Position numbers and translations under genes: made by a program. Below, piece by piece: positions 24,689 to 32,927 of a stretch of 52,910 bases of DNA; position 1 is the first letter of the stretch; each line of letters begins with the position of its first letter. The notes beneath the pieces are model-generated. The model saw only the letters and a program-made list of their open reading frames with translations, did no database searches and was not told the DNA's origin. The stretch comes from Deltaproteobacteria bacterium (GTDB lineage Bacteria; Desulfobacterota; Desulfobulbia; Desulfobulbales; Desulfobulbaceae), in contig JAJRQC010000025.1 of assembly GCA_024280455.1 (NCBI GenBank), forward strand, positions 1 to 52,910. Direction: 5' to 3'.

Positions 24689-25096
24689 TCAGGCTTTGAC
24701 TTCGGTCAGCCAGAAATCATGGAGATTGCAAAAGCTGGTTGCATACAGATCGCCTTTATAGCCAGCCGGCAGAGTGTATGTGGAAACAGGTTTATCTTTA
24801 GAAGTAAAGGCTGCCCCACCAACCACGGTGCCGTCTGCAAGGACCAGAGTATGGCGGACAATAAAATGCGCTTCAGACATGGGGTGCTTGGTCTCCACAG
24901 TTACCGCACTGCCTTCAATGGTCACCACCGGTGCATGACTACCCACCTTTTTCGCCCACTGGCCGGGATTTTCCTTGGTATAGACAATTCCCTTATACTC
25001 AGAATCACCCGAGGCAAGAGCAGATCCAGTTTGAGTCAGGGCCAGGACGGAAACAGCAACAGCGGAAGTTTTCAAGAATGAACGTCTGTCAGTCAT
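24689..25096 (-). CDS. Tat-exported class II superoxide reductase (neelaredoxin-like)
   Basis: The 135-residue protein starts with a twin-arginine signal (TDRRSFLKTS, then a hydrophobic stretch and ALASG). The mature domain carries ligands of the SOR mononuclear iron site: H54 (GSHAPV), H71 and H77 (KHPMSEAHFIV), C123 and H126 (SFCNLHDFW). It lacks the N-terminal desulforedoxin [FeCys4] domain, so it is class II. It would reduce superoxide to H2O2, here in the periplasm. The ATG at 25096 has a GGAGG ribosome binding site, making the upstream in-frame Met unlikely. It is a single-gene unit with its own terminator. Confidence 0.9.
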   Translation of the reverse strand: MTDRRSFLKTSAVAVSVLALTQTGSALASGDSEYKGIVYTKENPGQWAKKVGSHAPVVTIEGSAVTVETKHPMSEAHFIVRHTLVLADGTVVGGAAFTSKDKPVSTYTLPAGYKGDLYATSFCNLHDFWLTEVKA

Positions 25097-25458
25097 AATG
25101 CATTCCTCCATTTGATTTTTTTAATAATAATTATTGATAATATAAAAAAATGAGAAGTGCAATACTTTTGTGTTCCAAATCACGTTCCCCCGAATACAGC
25201 ATAGCCGTCAAGGAATAATATTTACAATATCGCATGACACCATTTATTGTTGGTGGAAATTCACCCTGTCAAGGATAACGATTTGCCCCCCCGGCTACCG
25301 CATGCCAAATCACTCGAGATCAGGAGGTCTGATATTACTTCCGCAACCCCACAAGATACATATACTGTCCCCGGAACTCTCCCAATGTATGGCTTCTCAT
25401 CCATGAATCTTTTTTTTCTCACGTCCGCGGTCATGTCTTTGACCGCCTATAAATTTCT
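25097..25458. other. Intergenic gap with a half REP-like arm
   Basis: The gap holds the SOR promoter region and, at 25353-25379, one arm (AAGATACATATACTGTCCCC then GGAACT) of the palindromic element that truncated ureG; the partner arm is not found. At 25199-25212 the 14-mer GCATAGCCGTCAAG is shared with the small palindromic insertion at 37716-37749. No gene is evident. Confidence 0.6.
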
Positions 25459-26394
25459 CTACTTATCTCCAATATCACTGCTCATCGTTACACCCTGTGC
25501 TTTAAAACTTCTACTGGCCTCCTGTGATATGACGGCAACAGCAGGATGGTGGATTATCCGCTCAATAGAAATGACATAAAATTTTTCTCTAACACCACTT
25601 GTTCTCCCGACAATTTCCACCTGATACTGCCTCTGGACCTCGTCTTCAATGATTGATGGCGCTGCAAAAACTCCATCCCCCTTCTGGCCGAACGCCTTCA
25701 GCAGAGCACTGTCATTAAATTCGCCGATCACAATCGGTTTAATATTGAGAGAATCAAACCATAAGTCAAGCTGTCCCCGCAGCGAGGTCATCTCCATGGG
25801 CAGCAATACGGGCGCACCATTTAACGAGCCTGGAAAGTCCGGGCGCAGCGGCGCGGCCAATCGTCTGGTCGCAAAAAAGGTAATTCCGCACTCTCCCAGG
25901 ACATGATTATAGGCCTTTACGCTCAGGCCCGAACCCATCGGCGAATCACTGAGTACAGCATCAAGCTTATGCAGTGACAGCTCTGCCAGCAGATTTTCCT
26001 TCTTGTCTTCAGAACAGATGAGCCGTACCGGTTCAGGCAACTTTAAGACCGGTTCCAGCAGCATGCGCACAACCATCTTCGGGAGCACATCCGCAACCCC
26101 GATCCGTAGCGGTATCCTGCCAGTCATGGGGAGAGTATCGAGACTGTCCATGAGTTCCCGGCCAATGGAGAATATTTCGTCTGCATAGCGGAAAACATGA
26201 TGACCAAATTCAGTGGGTTTAAGGTTTCGGCCGACCCGATTAAAAAGTTTGCCGTCCAGAGTCTCTTCAAGTCTTCCTATCTGAGAACTCACTGTTGCCG
26301 GCACCAGGTGGAGTTTCTTGCAGGCGGCGGTAATTGAACCTTCACGCATGACGGTCCAGAAATAATAGAGGTGATGATAGTTGAGCCATTCCAT
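25459..26394 (-). CDS. LysR-family regulator, NhaR-like
   Basis: The 311-residue protein starts WLNYHHLYYFWTVMREGSIT, very close to the NhaR signature NYNHLYYFW. It has a LysR helix-turn-helix (ITAACKKLHLVPATVSSQIGRLEETL) and an effector-binding domain (IPLRIGVADVLPKMVVRML). In E. coli NhaR responds to Na+ and activates the nhaA antiporter; no antiporter is seen here, so the target may be the divergent stress genes or lie elsewhere. A palindrome at 26425-26437 just upstream could be its operator. Confidence 0.88.
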   Translation of the reverse strand: MEWLNYHHLYYFWTVMREGSITAACKKLHLVPATVSSQIGRLEETLDGKLFNRVGRNLKPTEFGHHVFRYADEIFSIGRELMDSLDTLPMTGRIPLRIGVADVLPKMVVRMLLEPVLKLPEPVRLICSEDKKENLLAELSLHKLDAVLSDSPMGSGLSVKAYNHVLGECGITFFATRRLAAPLRPDFPGSLNGAPVLLPMEMTSLRGQLDLWFDSLNIKPIVIGEFNDSALLKAFGQKGDGVFAAPSIIEDEVQRQYQVEIVGRTSGVREKFYVISIERIIHHPAVAVISQEASRSFKAQGVTMSSDIGDK

Positions 26395-26424
26395 GATCGT
26401 GTTCCAGAAAGATTACAACATTCC

Positions 26425-26437
26425 GCCCGAGTCGGGC
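26425..26437. promoter_or_regulatory. Palindrome, possible LysR-type operator
   Basis: GCCCGA-G-TCGGGC is a perfect 13-bp palindrome about 30 bases upstream of the LysR gene in the divergent intergenic region, followed by another GCCCGA half at 26451. Position and symmetry fit an autoregulatory LysR site; binding is not shown. Confidence 0.4.
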
Positions 26438-26509
26438 AAATGAAAGCCCTGCCCGAAGCAGTTTTTAAATCATTCGATAATATCAAAAGATAGTACTTGT
26501 ATTTTCAAA

Positions 26510-26538
26510 TTGTTCAAACTGTTTTCCTTCCCTACTAT
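26510..26538 (+). promoter_or_regulatory. Sigma70-like promoter of the stress island
   Basis: TTGTTC (26510-26515), 17 bases, TACTAT (26533-26538), about 70 bases upstream of the hibernation-factor-like gene. Confidence 0.5.
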
Positions 26539-26610
26539 AGATACAGGCGGTATGGAACTCGCTGCAAAGGAACCATACCAAAACGAATGCATAGAAATCA
26601 GGAGCAATAG

Positions 26611-27018
26611 ATGCAGATCAATATCAAGGGCCGGCAGGTGCAGTTACAGGATGAGACAATCAAAAACATGAAACGGCGACTGCTTTTTTCACTGAGTCGT
26701 TTTGGTCATGCCATCCAGGGTGTGACCGTACAGTTGACGGATATCAACGGCCCGAAAGGCGGGCATGACAAAGAGTGCCTCATCGTGGTAAAGTTGCAAA
26801 AGGGAGGTAAAGTGGTTGTCCAGGGAAAGGGGACTGATTGCGACCTGGCTCTGAATCATTGCGCCGACCGAATCAGTCGAACGGTGGACAGGGAACTGAC
26901 CAGACGCCGGAAGACGCCGATTCGCAAAATGCGTCGTGAGCGGAAAGCGGAGAAGAACGTTGCCCTTGATGGTGAAGATCATGAAAGTGAAGGTAGTCTT
27001 GAACAACAACATCTTTGA
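26611..27018 (+). CDS. HPF/RaiA-like ribosome hibernation factor
   Basis: The 135-residue basic protein has the beta-alpha-beta pattern of the sigma54-modulation/RaiA family: MQINIKGRQVQLQDETIKNM, VTVQLTDINGPKGGHDKECLIVVKL, and DLALNHCADRISRTVDREL, followed by a highly basic tail (TRRRKTPIRKMRRERK). Such proteins bind the 30S subunit and stabilise inactive ribosomes in stationary phase. It is the first gene of a forward unit, 25 bases before the P-type ATPase. The C-terminal dimerisation domain of long HPF is absent. RNA binding is inferred from family and charge. Confidence 0.75.
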   Translation: MQINIKGRQVQLQDETIKNMKRRLLFSLSRFGHAIQGVTVQLTDINGPKGGHDKECLIVVKLQKGGKVVVQGKGTDCDLALNHCADRISRTVDRELTRRRKTPIRKMRRERKAEKNVALDGEDHESEGSLEQQHL

Positions 27019-27043
27019 TTGAAACTTTAGTAGCGAGGAGAAA

Positions 27044-29791
27044 ATGAGCATAGTATCAGATAAACCGTGGCATCATCTTGAAGGGGACGCCGTCACTACT
27101 CTTTTAAAAAGTAACCTGAAAAGCGGCCTTGATCCGCAGGAAGCCCGGCAGCGCCTGGACCAATACGGGCCCAACGCCCTGAGTACTCAAAAGGGATTGA
27201 GTACATGGATGCGTTTTCTGCTCCAGTTTAATCAACCGCTGATTTATATTCTGATTGCTGCAGGGTTCATTACAGCCGCACTCCAGGAATGGGTCGATTC
27301 AGGAGTGATTTTTGGTGTGGTTCTGGTCAATGCGGTCATTGGTTTTATCCAGGAGTCCAAGGCGGAAAATGCACTTGCCGCGCTGGCAGACACCATGGTT
27401 TCCGAAGCTACGGTTGTACGCGGAGGTGAAAAGAGACGAATTCCGTCTGCAGAGCTGGTGGTTGGAGATATCGTCCTGCTTCAGGCCGGCGACAGAGTTC
27501 CTGCTGATATGCGGTTATTGCATTGTCGTAATCTGCAGGTTGATGAATCCGCTCTCACCGGTGAATCGGTAGCGGTTGAAAAAACCGTAGATCCCCTTGG
27601 CCCGGATACGACTCTTGCCGAACGGATAAACATGGCCTATGGATCGTCCATGGTCACCTATGGCCAGGCGACCGGTATTGTTACCGCAACCGGTAACCAG
27701 ACCGAAGTCGGCCGCATCTCCGAGCTCATCTCCTCGGCCCAGAATCTGGCGACCCCGCTCACCAAAAAAATCAGCCATTTCAGTCATATTCTTCTCTATG
27801 CCATCCTGGTGCTGGCCGCATTGACTGTAGTTGTCGGCCTGGTTCGCGGGCAGCCGCTTATTGATATGTTCATGGCTGCGGTTGCCCTGGCGGTCGGTGC
27901 AATACCCGAAGGCCTGCCGGCAGCGGTGACCATCACTCTGGCTATTGGCGTTTCGAGAATGGCAAAACGCAGGGCGATAATCCGTAAACTCCCGGCAGTG
28001 GAGACCCTGGGCAGTACAACGGTCATCTGTTCGGACAAGACAGGCACGCTCACGGAAAACCAGATGACCGTACAGGCGATCATGGCAGGCAACGCTCATT
28101 TCGAGGTCAGCGGGGCCGGTTATGCCCCCCTTGGTCGTATCGTTGCGCTAGATGATGAGCATACCACAGACAGCCCGGCATTGAAGGAATGTCTGTTGGC
28201 CGGAATTCTGTGCAACGACAGTCTGGTGCTCGAAAATGACGGCAGCTGGCAGGTTCAGGGCGATCCAACCGAGGGCGCCTTGTTGACCGCGGCGGAAAAA
28301 GGTGGTCTCCATGAGAAGGATATGGAAAAAACATATCCACGCTTGGATACAATTCCTTTTGAATCCCAGCACCAGTACATGGCCACTCTGCATGATACCG
28401 GCAAGGGCCGACCGCCTCTGGTATATGTTAAGGGAGCGGTGGAACAGATACTTGCCAAATCATCTGAAATTCTCAGTACAGACGGCGAATCTGCCGAGCT
28501 GAATCCAGAAAAAATTCAGCAGGATGTATCACACATGGCAGCCAGGGGACTGCGGGTCCTTGCCTTTGCCCGCCTGGAACTTCCAGCTGGAACAACCACG
28601 ATAGAACACAAAGATATTGCCAGCGGTCTTACTTTTCTTGGTTTGCAGGGCATGATTGATCCACCAAGAAAGGAAGCTATAACAGCAGTTAAAATCTGTC
28701 GGACGGCAGGAATTAAAATCAAGATGATTACCGGGGATCATCCGGTGACTGCGGCAGCCATTGCCGAACAGATAGGCATCATCAGCGTCGATACTGGTTC
28801 ATCAGTCAACAAGGCCGTATTGACCGGCCGGGAACTGGAGCAGCTCTCCGATGAGGAGCTGGTTGGTGTTGCTCAGGAGACAAACGTTTTTGCCAGGGCG
28901 ACCCCGGAACAGAAAATTCGCCTGGTGCGCGCTCTGCAGGCCCGAGGGCACATCGTTGCCATGACCGGTGACGGGGTAAACGATGCCCCGGCCCTGAAAC
29001 AGGCTAATATCGGGGTGGCCATGGGCATTACCGGAACAGATGTTTCCAAAGAAGCAGCAGACATGGTGCTGACTGATGATAACTTCAGCTCGATTGAGGC
29101 CGCGGTCGAGGAAGGTCGGGGTGTTTTCGACAATCTGACCAAATTCATTGTCTGGACTCTGCCCACCAACCTTGGAGAGGGGCTGGTTATTCTGATGGCT
29201 GTTTTTCTTGGCATTACCCTGCCCATCCTGCCGGTACAGATTCTCTGGATCAATATGACAACGGCTGGTTTTCTTGGGCTGATGCTTGCCTTTGAGCCAA
29301 AAGAAGCCGGTATCATGCAGCGGATGCCGCGCAGTCCCGATACCCCTATTCTCACCGGAGACCTGATCAGCAGGATTTTTCTGGTCGGCACCCTGCTCCT
29401 TATCGGTGCCTTCGGTCTCTTTGAGTGGGAACTCAGACAAGGCGCTTCCATTGAATACGCCCGTACAGTGGCTGTAAATGCGTTTGTTATCATGGAACTG
29501 TTCTACCTGTTCAACTGTCGGTCCTTGAGTAGATCCATCTTCAGGCTTGGCCTGTTCACCAACATGTGGGTCTTCGGCGGGGCAACGATCATGCTGCTTA
29601 TGCAGATATTCTATACCTATATACCCTTTATGAACATGTTATTTCAAAGTACTGCCATCGGCATGGAATCATGGGCCCGGATCGTACTTGCCGGGTTTAT
29701 TACCTATCTCATCGTAGAGGCGGAAAAAAAGATTCAAAACTCTCGCTTGAAGCAACAGGCCCACCGTGGCGGCGGCATACAGGAGCTATAA
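27044..29791 (+). CDS. CtpF/PMA-type cation-transporting P-type ATPase
   Basis: The 915-residue membrane protein has the full P2-type core: actuator TGES (DESALTGESVAVEK), TM4 motif AIPEGLPAAVTITLAIGVSR, phosphorylation site CSDKTGTLTENQMT, nucleotide-binding GDPTEGALL, hinge MITGDHPVTA and AMTGDGVNDAPALKQANIGVAMG. Along its length it closely follows Mycobacterium CtpF as I recall it. The TM6 segment reads NMTTAGFLGLMLAFEP, lacking the Asp of the SERCA site, so a classical Ca2+-pump mechanism is doubtful; the ion could be Ca2+, Na+ or another cation. Its location beside Usp and HPF genes parallels CtpF in the mycobacterial dormancy regulon. GAGGAG ribosome binding site. Confidence 0.92.
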   Translation: MSIVSDKPWHHLEGDAVTTLLKSNLKSGLDPQEARQRLDQYGPNALSTQKGLSTWMRFLLQFNQPLIYILIAAGFITAALQEWVDSGVIFGVVLVNAVIGFIQESKAENALAALADTMVSEATVVRGGEKRRIPSAELVVGDIVLLQAGDRVPADMRLLHCRNLQVDESALTGESVAVEKTVDPLGPDTTLAERINMAYGSSMVTYGQATGIVTATGNQTEVGRISELISSAQNLATPLTKKISHFSHILLYAILVLAALTVVVGLVRGQPLIDMFMAAVALAVGAIPEGLPAAVTITLAIGVSRMAKRRAIIRKLPAVETLGSTTVICSDKTGTLTENQMTVQAIMAGNAHFEVSGAGYAPLGRIVALDDEHTTDSPALKECLLAGILCNDSLVLENDGSWQVQGDPTEGALLTAAEKGGLHEKDMEKTYPRLDTIPFESQHQYMATLHDTGKGRPPLVYVKGAVEQILAKSSEILSTDGESAELNPEKIQQDVSHMAARGLRVLAFARLELPAGTTTIEHKDIASGLTFLGLQGMIDPPRKEAITAVKICRTAGIKIKMITGDHPVTAAAIAEQIGIISVDTGSSVNKAVLTGRELEQLSDEELVGVAQETNVFARATPEQKIRLVRALQARGHIVAMTGDGVNDAPALKQANIGVAMGITGTDVSKEAADMVLTDDNFSSIEAAVEEGRGVFDNLTKFIVWTLPTNLGEGLVILMAVFLGITLPILPVQILWINMTTAGFLGLMLAFEPKEAGIMQRMPRSPDTPILTGDLISRIFLVGTLLLIGAFGLFEWELRQGASIEYARTVAVNAFVIMELFYLFNCRSLSRSIFRLGLFTNMWVFGGATIMLLMQIFYTYIPFMNMLFQSTAIGMESWARIVLAGFITYLIVEAEKKIQNSRLKQQAHRGGGIQEL

Positions 29792-29792
29792 G

Positions 29793-30146
29793 CGTTCACC
29801 AGGTCACTGGTAAACGTTTACAAGTATGGGTTTATCCGAAAATCGCCCACGAAGTGATACCGCATCAGGCTATTTTCATCCTTGGTTGTGGCTGTGACGT
29901 TAAAAATCCTGGTCCAGCCATGCTGGTTTATCCGAAAATAGCCCACGAAGTGATGTCGTATCAGGCTATTTTCATCCTTGGTTGTGGCTGTGACCTGTAT
30001 AATATGGTCCAGCCATGCTGGTTTATCCGAAAATCGCCCATGAAGATGGAACTTTTAGGCTATTTTCATGGTTCGTAGTGGCTGTGACGTTAAAAATCTG
30101 GTCCAGCCATGCTGGTTTATCAATCTTAGTTGGTGTCTGGTGAACG
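29793..30146. repeat. Tandem array of 94-96 bp hairpin repeats
   Basis: Three head-to-tail units begin GGTTTATCCG at 29829, 29925 and 30020 (96, 95 and 94 bp); a fourth is cut off after GGTTTAT at 30114. Each can form a stem GAAAATMGCC / GGCTATTTTC around a variable loop, and a second stem TGGCTG / CAGCCA around another variable segment. The array is bracketed by 10-bp inverted repeats CGTTCACCAG (29793-29802) and CTGGTGAACG (30137-30146). Single and reversed copies occur at 38601 and 52684. Frames crossing the repeats are not genes. It separates the ATPase gene from psiE and may act on their shared transcript. Confidence 0.88.
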
Positions 30147-30172
30147 GTTACCAAGAACTTAAGGAGTAAGTA

Positions 30173-30655
30173 ATGGATGATCTGGCAAACCCGAGAGAAC
30201 CACTGATTCAGATTCTACGAACAGTCGTCCGCATAGCTATCAGAATGCTGGCTGTACTTATGACCATCGTAATCCTTTGGGGTGTGGCCGATGTTGTAAT
30301 GGTCCTGTATCAGGAGCTTATGACACCTCCGGTGATGATGTTGACCATTTCCGATATCCTGACTCTGTTCGGTGCCTTTATGGCGGTATTGATCGCCATT
30401 GAAATATTAATCAACATCATCATCTATCTCAGGGATGATGTAATCCACTTAAAAATCGTCATGGCTACGGCCCTGATGGCTATTTCCAGGAAGGTTATCA
30501 TTATGGATTTTACCATTATTTCAGCAGAATATGTATTTGCCGTTGCGTCGGTGGCACTTTCCATGAGCGTGGGCTACTGGCTTGTGGTCATCAAAGACTC
30601 CAAAGACGGTGGAAAAATAGACTTTCGTGAGACACTTCAAACAAGGATAAAATAA
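30173..30655 (+). CDS. psiE: PsiE-family membrane protein
   Basis: The 160-residue protein has four predicted membrane helices (about residues 22-46, 55-82, 99-118 and 123-144) and the PsiE pattern, including DILTLFGAFMAVLIAIEILIN and ATALMAISRKVIIMDF. PsiE was named as phosphate-starvation inducible in E. coli; its biochemical role is unknown. AAGGAG ribosome binding site; the next gene starts 3 bases after its stop, so it is co-transcribed with the universal stress protein. Confidence 0.88.
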   Translation: MDDLANPREPLIQILRTVVRIAIRMLAVLMTIVILWGVADVVMVLYQELMTPPVMMLTISDILTLFGAFMAVLIAIEILINIIIYLRDDVIHLKIVMATALMAISRKVIIMDFTIISAEYVFAVASVALSMSVGYWLVVIKDSKDGGKIDFRETLQTRIK

Positions 30656-30658
30656 GCT

Positions 30659-31627
30659 ATGAAACGATTTAAAAATATACTCCTCGTTGCCGATGACGGG
30701 TCCTGGCAGGAGACCGCTCTTCAGCGGGCCATAGCCTTGGCGGAACACAATCAGGCTGAACTGACAATTATTCACACCCTGAATTTTCCACGTGACACTG
30801 CTCTGGCCGGCGACTCTGTTTACGGCAGATTAAAAAGTGCAGTAATAGAAGAACGACAAGACCAACTCAGAAAGATCATTTCGGCAGACACAACTGGTGT
30901 CAACGTAATGAGCAGGGTTATTGAAGGACAGGTATTCCCCGAAATTATACGGGAAGTGCTGCGCAACGGGTATGATCTGGTCATAAAATGTGCTGAAGAA
31001 TCCAGCCGACTGCGAGATCGGATATTCGGCAGTACGGATATGCACCTGCTGCGCAAGTGTCCCTGCCCGGTATGGATAATGAAACCAAGTAAAAAAACAA
31101 AATACCAACGGATTCTGGCAGCTGTAGACGTAGGCCAGGGAAAAAATGATCAGCAGATAAACAGCCTGAACCAGCAGATTCTGGAGCTTGCCTCCTCTCT
31201 GGCCATATCAGAATTCAGTGAATTTCACGTCGTCCATACCTGGACAGCCTGGGGAGAAAGCCTGTTAAACACTCCTCGATTCAATTTTACAGGAGACAGC
31301 GAAATGGCGGATTGGGTGGAGCAGCAGAGAGTGGTTGATAAAACAAAGGTACAGGATCTTATGCAGGAACTCACAGAAACTTTGAGCCGGGAAACAATGG
31401 GCTATCTCAAACCTCAGATACACATTATTAAAGGTGAGGCCCACAAGATTATCCCGAAACTGGCCCTGGAAAAAAAGGTGGATCTGGTTGTCATGGGCAC
31501 GGTTGGACGTACAGGTATTCCCGGGCTCATAATGGGGAATACGGCAGAGAGCATACTCAATGGTATCGAATGCTCGGTACTGGCTGTCAAGCCTCCGGGC
31601 TTTATTTCACCGGTGACTACCGGGTAA
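30659..31627 (+). CDS. Universal stress protein, tandem UspA domains (copy 1)
   Basis: The 322-residue protein contains two UspA domains. The first opens FKNILLVADDGSWQETALQRA, has DLVIKCAEE and ends near LLRKCPCPVWIMKP. The second starts about residue 145 (YQRILAAVDVG) and keeps the nucleotide-binding loop VVMGTVGRTGIPGLIMGNTAE (Gx2Gx9GN type). UspE-like tandem proteins act in stress survival. It is about 40-50% similar by eye to the next Usp (31924-32874), so the pair is an old duplication. Coupled to psiE upstream. Confidence 0.93.
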   Translation: MKRFKNILLVADDGSWQETALQRAIALAEHNQAELTIIHTLNFPRDTALAGDSVYGRLKSAVIEERQDQLRKIISADTTGVNVMSRVIEGQVFPEIIREVLRNGYDLVIKCAEESSRLRDRIFGSTDMHLLRKCPCPVWIMKPSKKTKYQRILAAVDVGQGKNDQQINSLNQQILELASSLAISEFSEFHVVHTWTAWGESLLNTPRFNFTGDSEMADWVEQQRVVDKTKVQDLMQELTETLSRETMGYLKPQIHIIKGEAHKIIPKLALEKKVDLVVMGTVGRTGIPGLIMGNTAESILNGIECSVLAVKPPGFISPVTTG

Positions 31628-31712
31628 TTTTCGATACTGTTTGCACTAACTCATTAAAAGTACATAATAGGGGGGGGCGAGGTACCCTGTTTTTAGCCTT
31701 TTGTTCAGCATT

Positions 31713-31879
31713 GTCGGTGTGGTAGATAGCGAAGACTTCCGGTAGTGATGTGGCAATGTCCACATGACGAGCGAACTCGTGAGACTCCGAGAATCCTCGC
31801 CACCGACGGCGGAAAGGTTATAAATTTCTTGTATTTTCGTACAGTGCAAATAGCTTTTTTGCCTTTTAACGAGTCCATC
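31713..31879. mobile_element. MITE-like element, copy 3 (about 167 bp)
   Basis: Begins GTCGGTGTGGTAGATAGCG and ends AACGAGTCCATC. It carries the same internal two-hairpin insert as copy 1 (GTAGTGATGTGGCAATGTCC, then CACATGACGAGC...ACTCGT). AGCATT precedes it (31707-31712) and TGCATT lies 5 bases after the expected end (31885-31890), a possible imperfect target duplication. It separates the two usp genes in a gap of 296 bases that otherwise holds only the leader of the second gene. Confidence 0.7.
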
Positions 31880-31923
31880 TCATCTGCATTGCTTACGATA
31901 AAAAAAATTAGAGAGGGTTTACC

Positions 31924-32874
31924 ATGCGACGTTTTAAAAATATCCTGTTGGTCTATGACGGACCCCAATCCGACCAATCGGCACTTACAAGGGCCATAGA
32001 GCTTACCGAACAAAACCGGGCAACCCTGACGATTATTCAGGTCATTGATCAGATTCCAAACGATTATAAGATGTTGATCACATCACTTCCGCCCGATGAA
32101 ATACTAACCATTGCAATCAAGGAGCACACTAAACGCCTTGAACAGCATCTGGCTAATTTTAAGGGTGCCGCCGGAATACAGCTCAAAGTAGTTGCCGGCA
32201 GGGAATTTATCGAGATTATCCAGGAGGTGCTGCGCAACGGCCATGACCTGGTGATCAAAACCGCCCGAGGCATGGGCGGAAGCCTTGGTATACTGTTCGG
32301 CTCAACGGCCATGCATCTGCTGCGCAAGTGTCCCTGTCCGGTGTGGTTGATTAAACCTGATGTACAGCAGCATTTCGGACGAATAATGGCGGCTGTTGAC
32401 GTGATGCCCCGGGAAATAGAAGAGAATGATTTAAACAAAAAAATTATGGAACTGGCGACTTCACTGGCCCTGCTGGAAAAAAGTGAACTTCATATTGTTC
32501 ACGCCTGGGAAAAGCCGGACACCAATCTTTTTTCAGGCGGGCTTGATTATTTTCCCGGCGACATGAACCAGCTGGTTAACGAAACAAAAAACATGCACAT
32601 CAGGTGGCTGGATGACTTTGTAGAATCGTATGACCTGGAGCACCTGCAACACCAGGAGCACGTGGTGGAAGGCTGGGCCGACAAGGTGATTCCAGAGTTT
32701 GCAGAACAGCAGCAGGTCGATCTTATCGTCATGGGCACGGTATGCCGAACCGGAATTCCCGGTTTTTTCATAGGTAATACGGCTGAAAAGATATTGCTCA
32801 AAATTAACTGTTCCGTGCTGGCGGTAAAACCCGGCGACTTTATTTCACCGGTACAGCTTGATGAAAAAGAGTAA
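31924..32874 (+). CDS. Universal stress protein, tandem UspA domains (copy 2)
   Basis: The 316-residue protein is built like its upstream neighbour: first domain FKNILLVYDGPQSDQSALTRA to LLRKCPCPVWLIKP, second from FGRIMAAVDVMP with the nucleotide loop VMGTVCRTGIPGFFIGNTAEK and the end VLAVKPGDFISPV. Both copies share the C-terminal FISPV ending. The pair probably arose by duplication and is now separated by a MITE-like element. A GAGGG ribosome binding site precedes the ATG. Confidence 0.93.
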   Translation: MRRFKNILLVYDGPQSDQSALTRAIELTEQNRATLTIIQVIDQIPNDYKMLITSLPPDEILTIAIKEHTKRLEQHLANFKGAAGIQLKVVAGREFIEIIQEVLRNGHDLVIKTARGMGGSLGILFGSTAMHLLRKCPCPVWLIKPDVQQHFGRIMAAVDVMPREIEENDLNKKIMELATSLALLEKSELHIVHAWEKPDTNLFSGGLDYFPGDMNQLVNETKNMHIRWLDDFVESYDLEHLQHQEHVVEGWADKVIPEFAEQQQVDLIVMGTVCRTGIPGFFIGNTAEKILLKINCSVLAVKPGDFISPVQLDEKE

Positions 32875-32927
32875 ACCAGCCGGGAAATTAATCTATCGGC
32901 AACAGGGTCTCCATGAGGAATACAGCC

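Noticed and set aside
29566-30078. 170-residue forward frame across the hairpin repeats
   Set aside because: It overlaps the ATPase gene in another frame and then simply translates the repeats; no ribosome binding site.
29829-30122. CRISPR array
   Set aside because: Units are 94-96 bp with most of the length conserved and no 25-40 nt unique spacers; no cas genes in the window.
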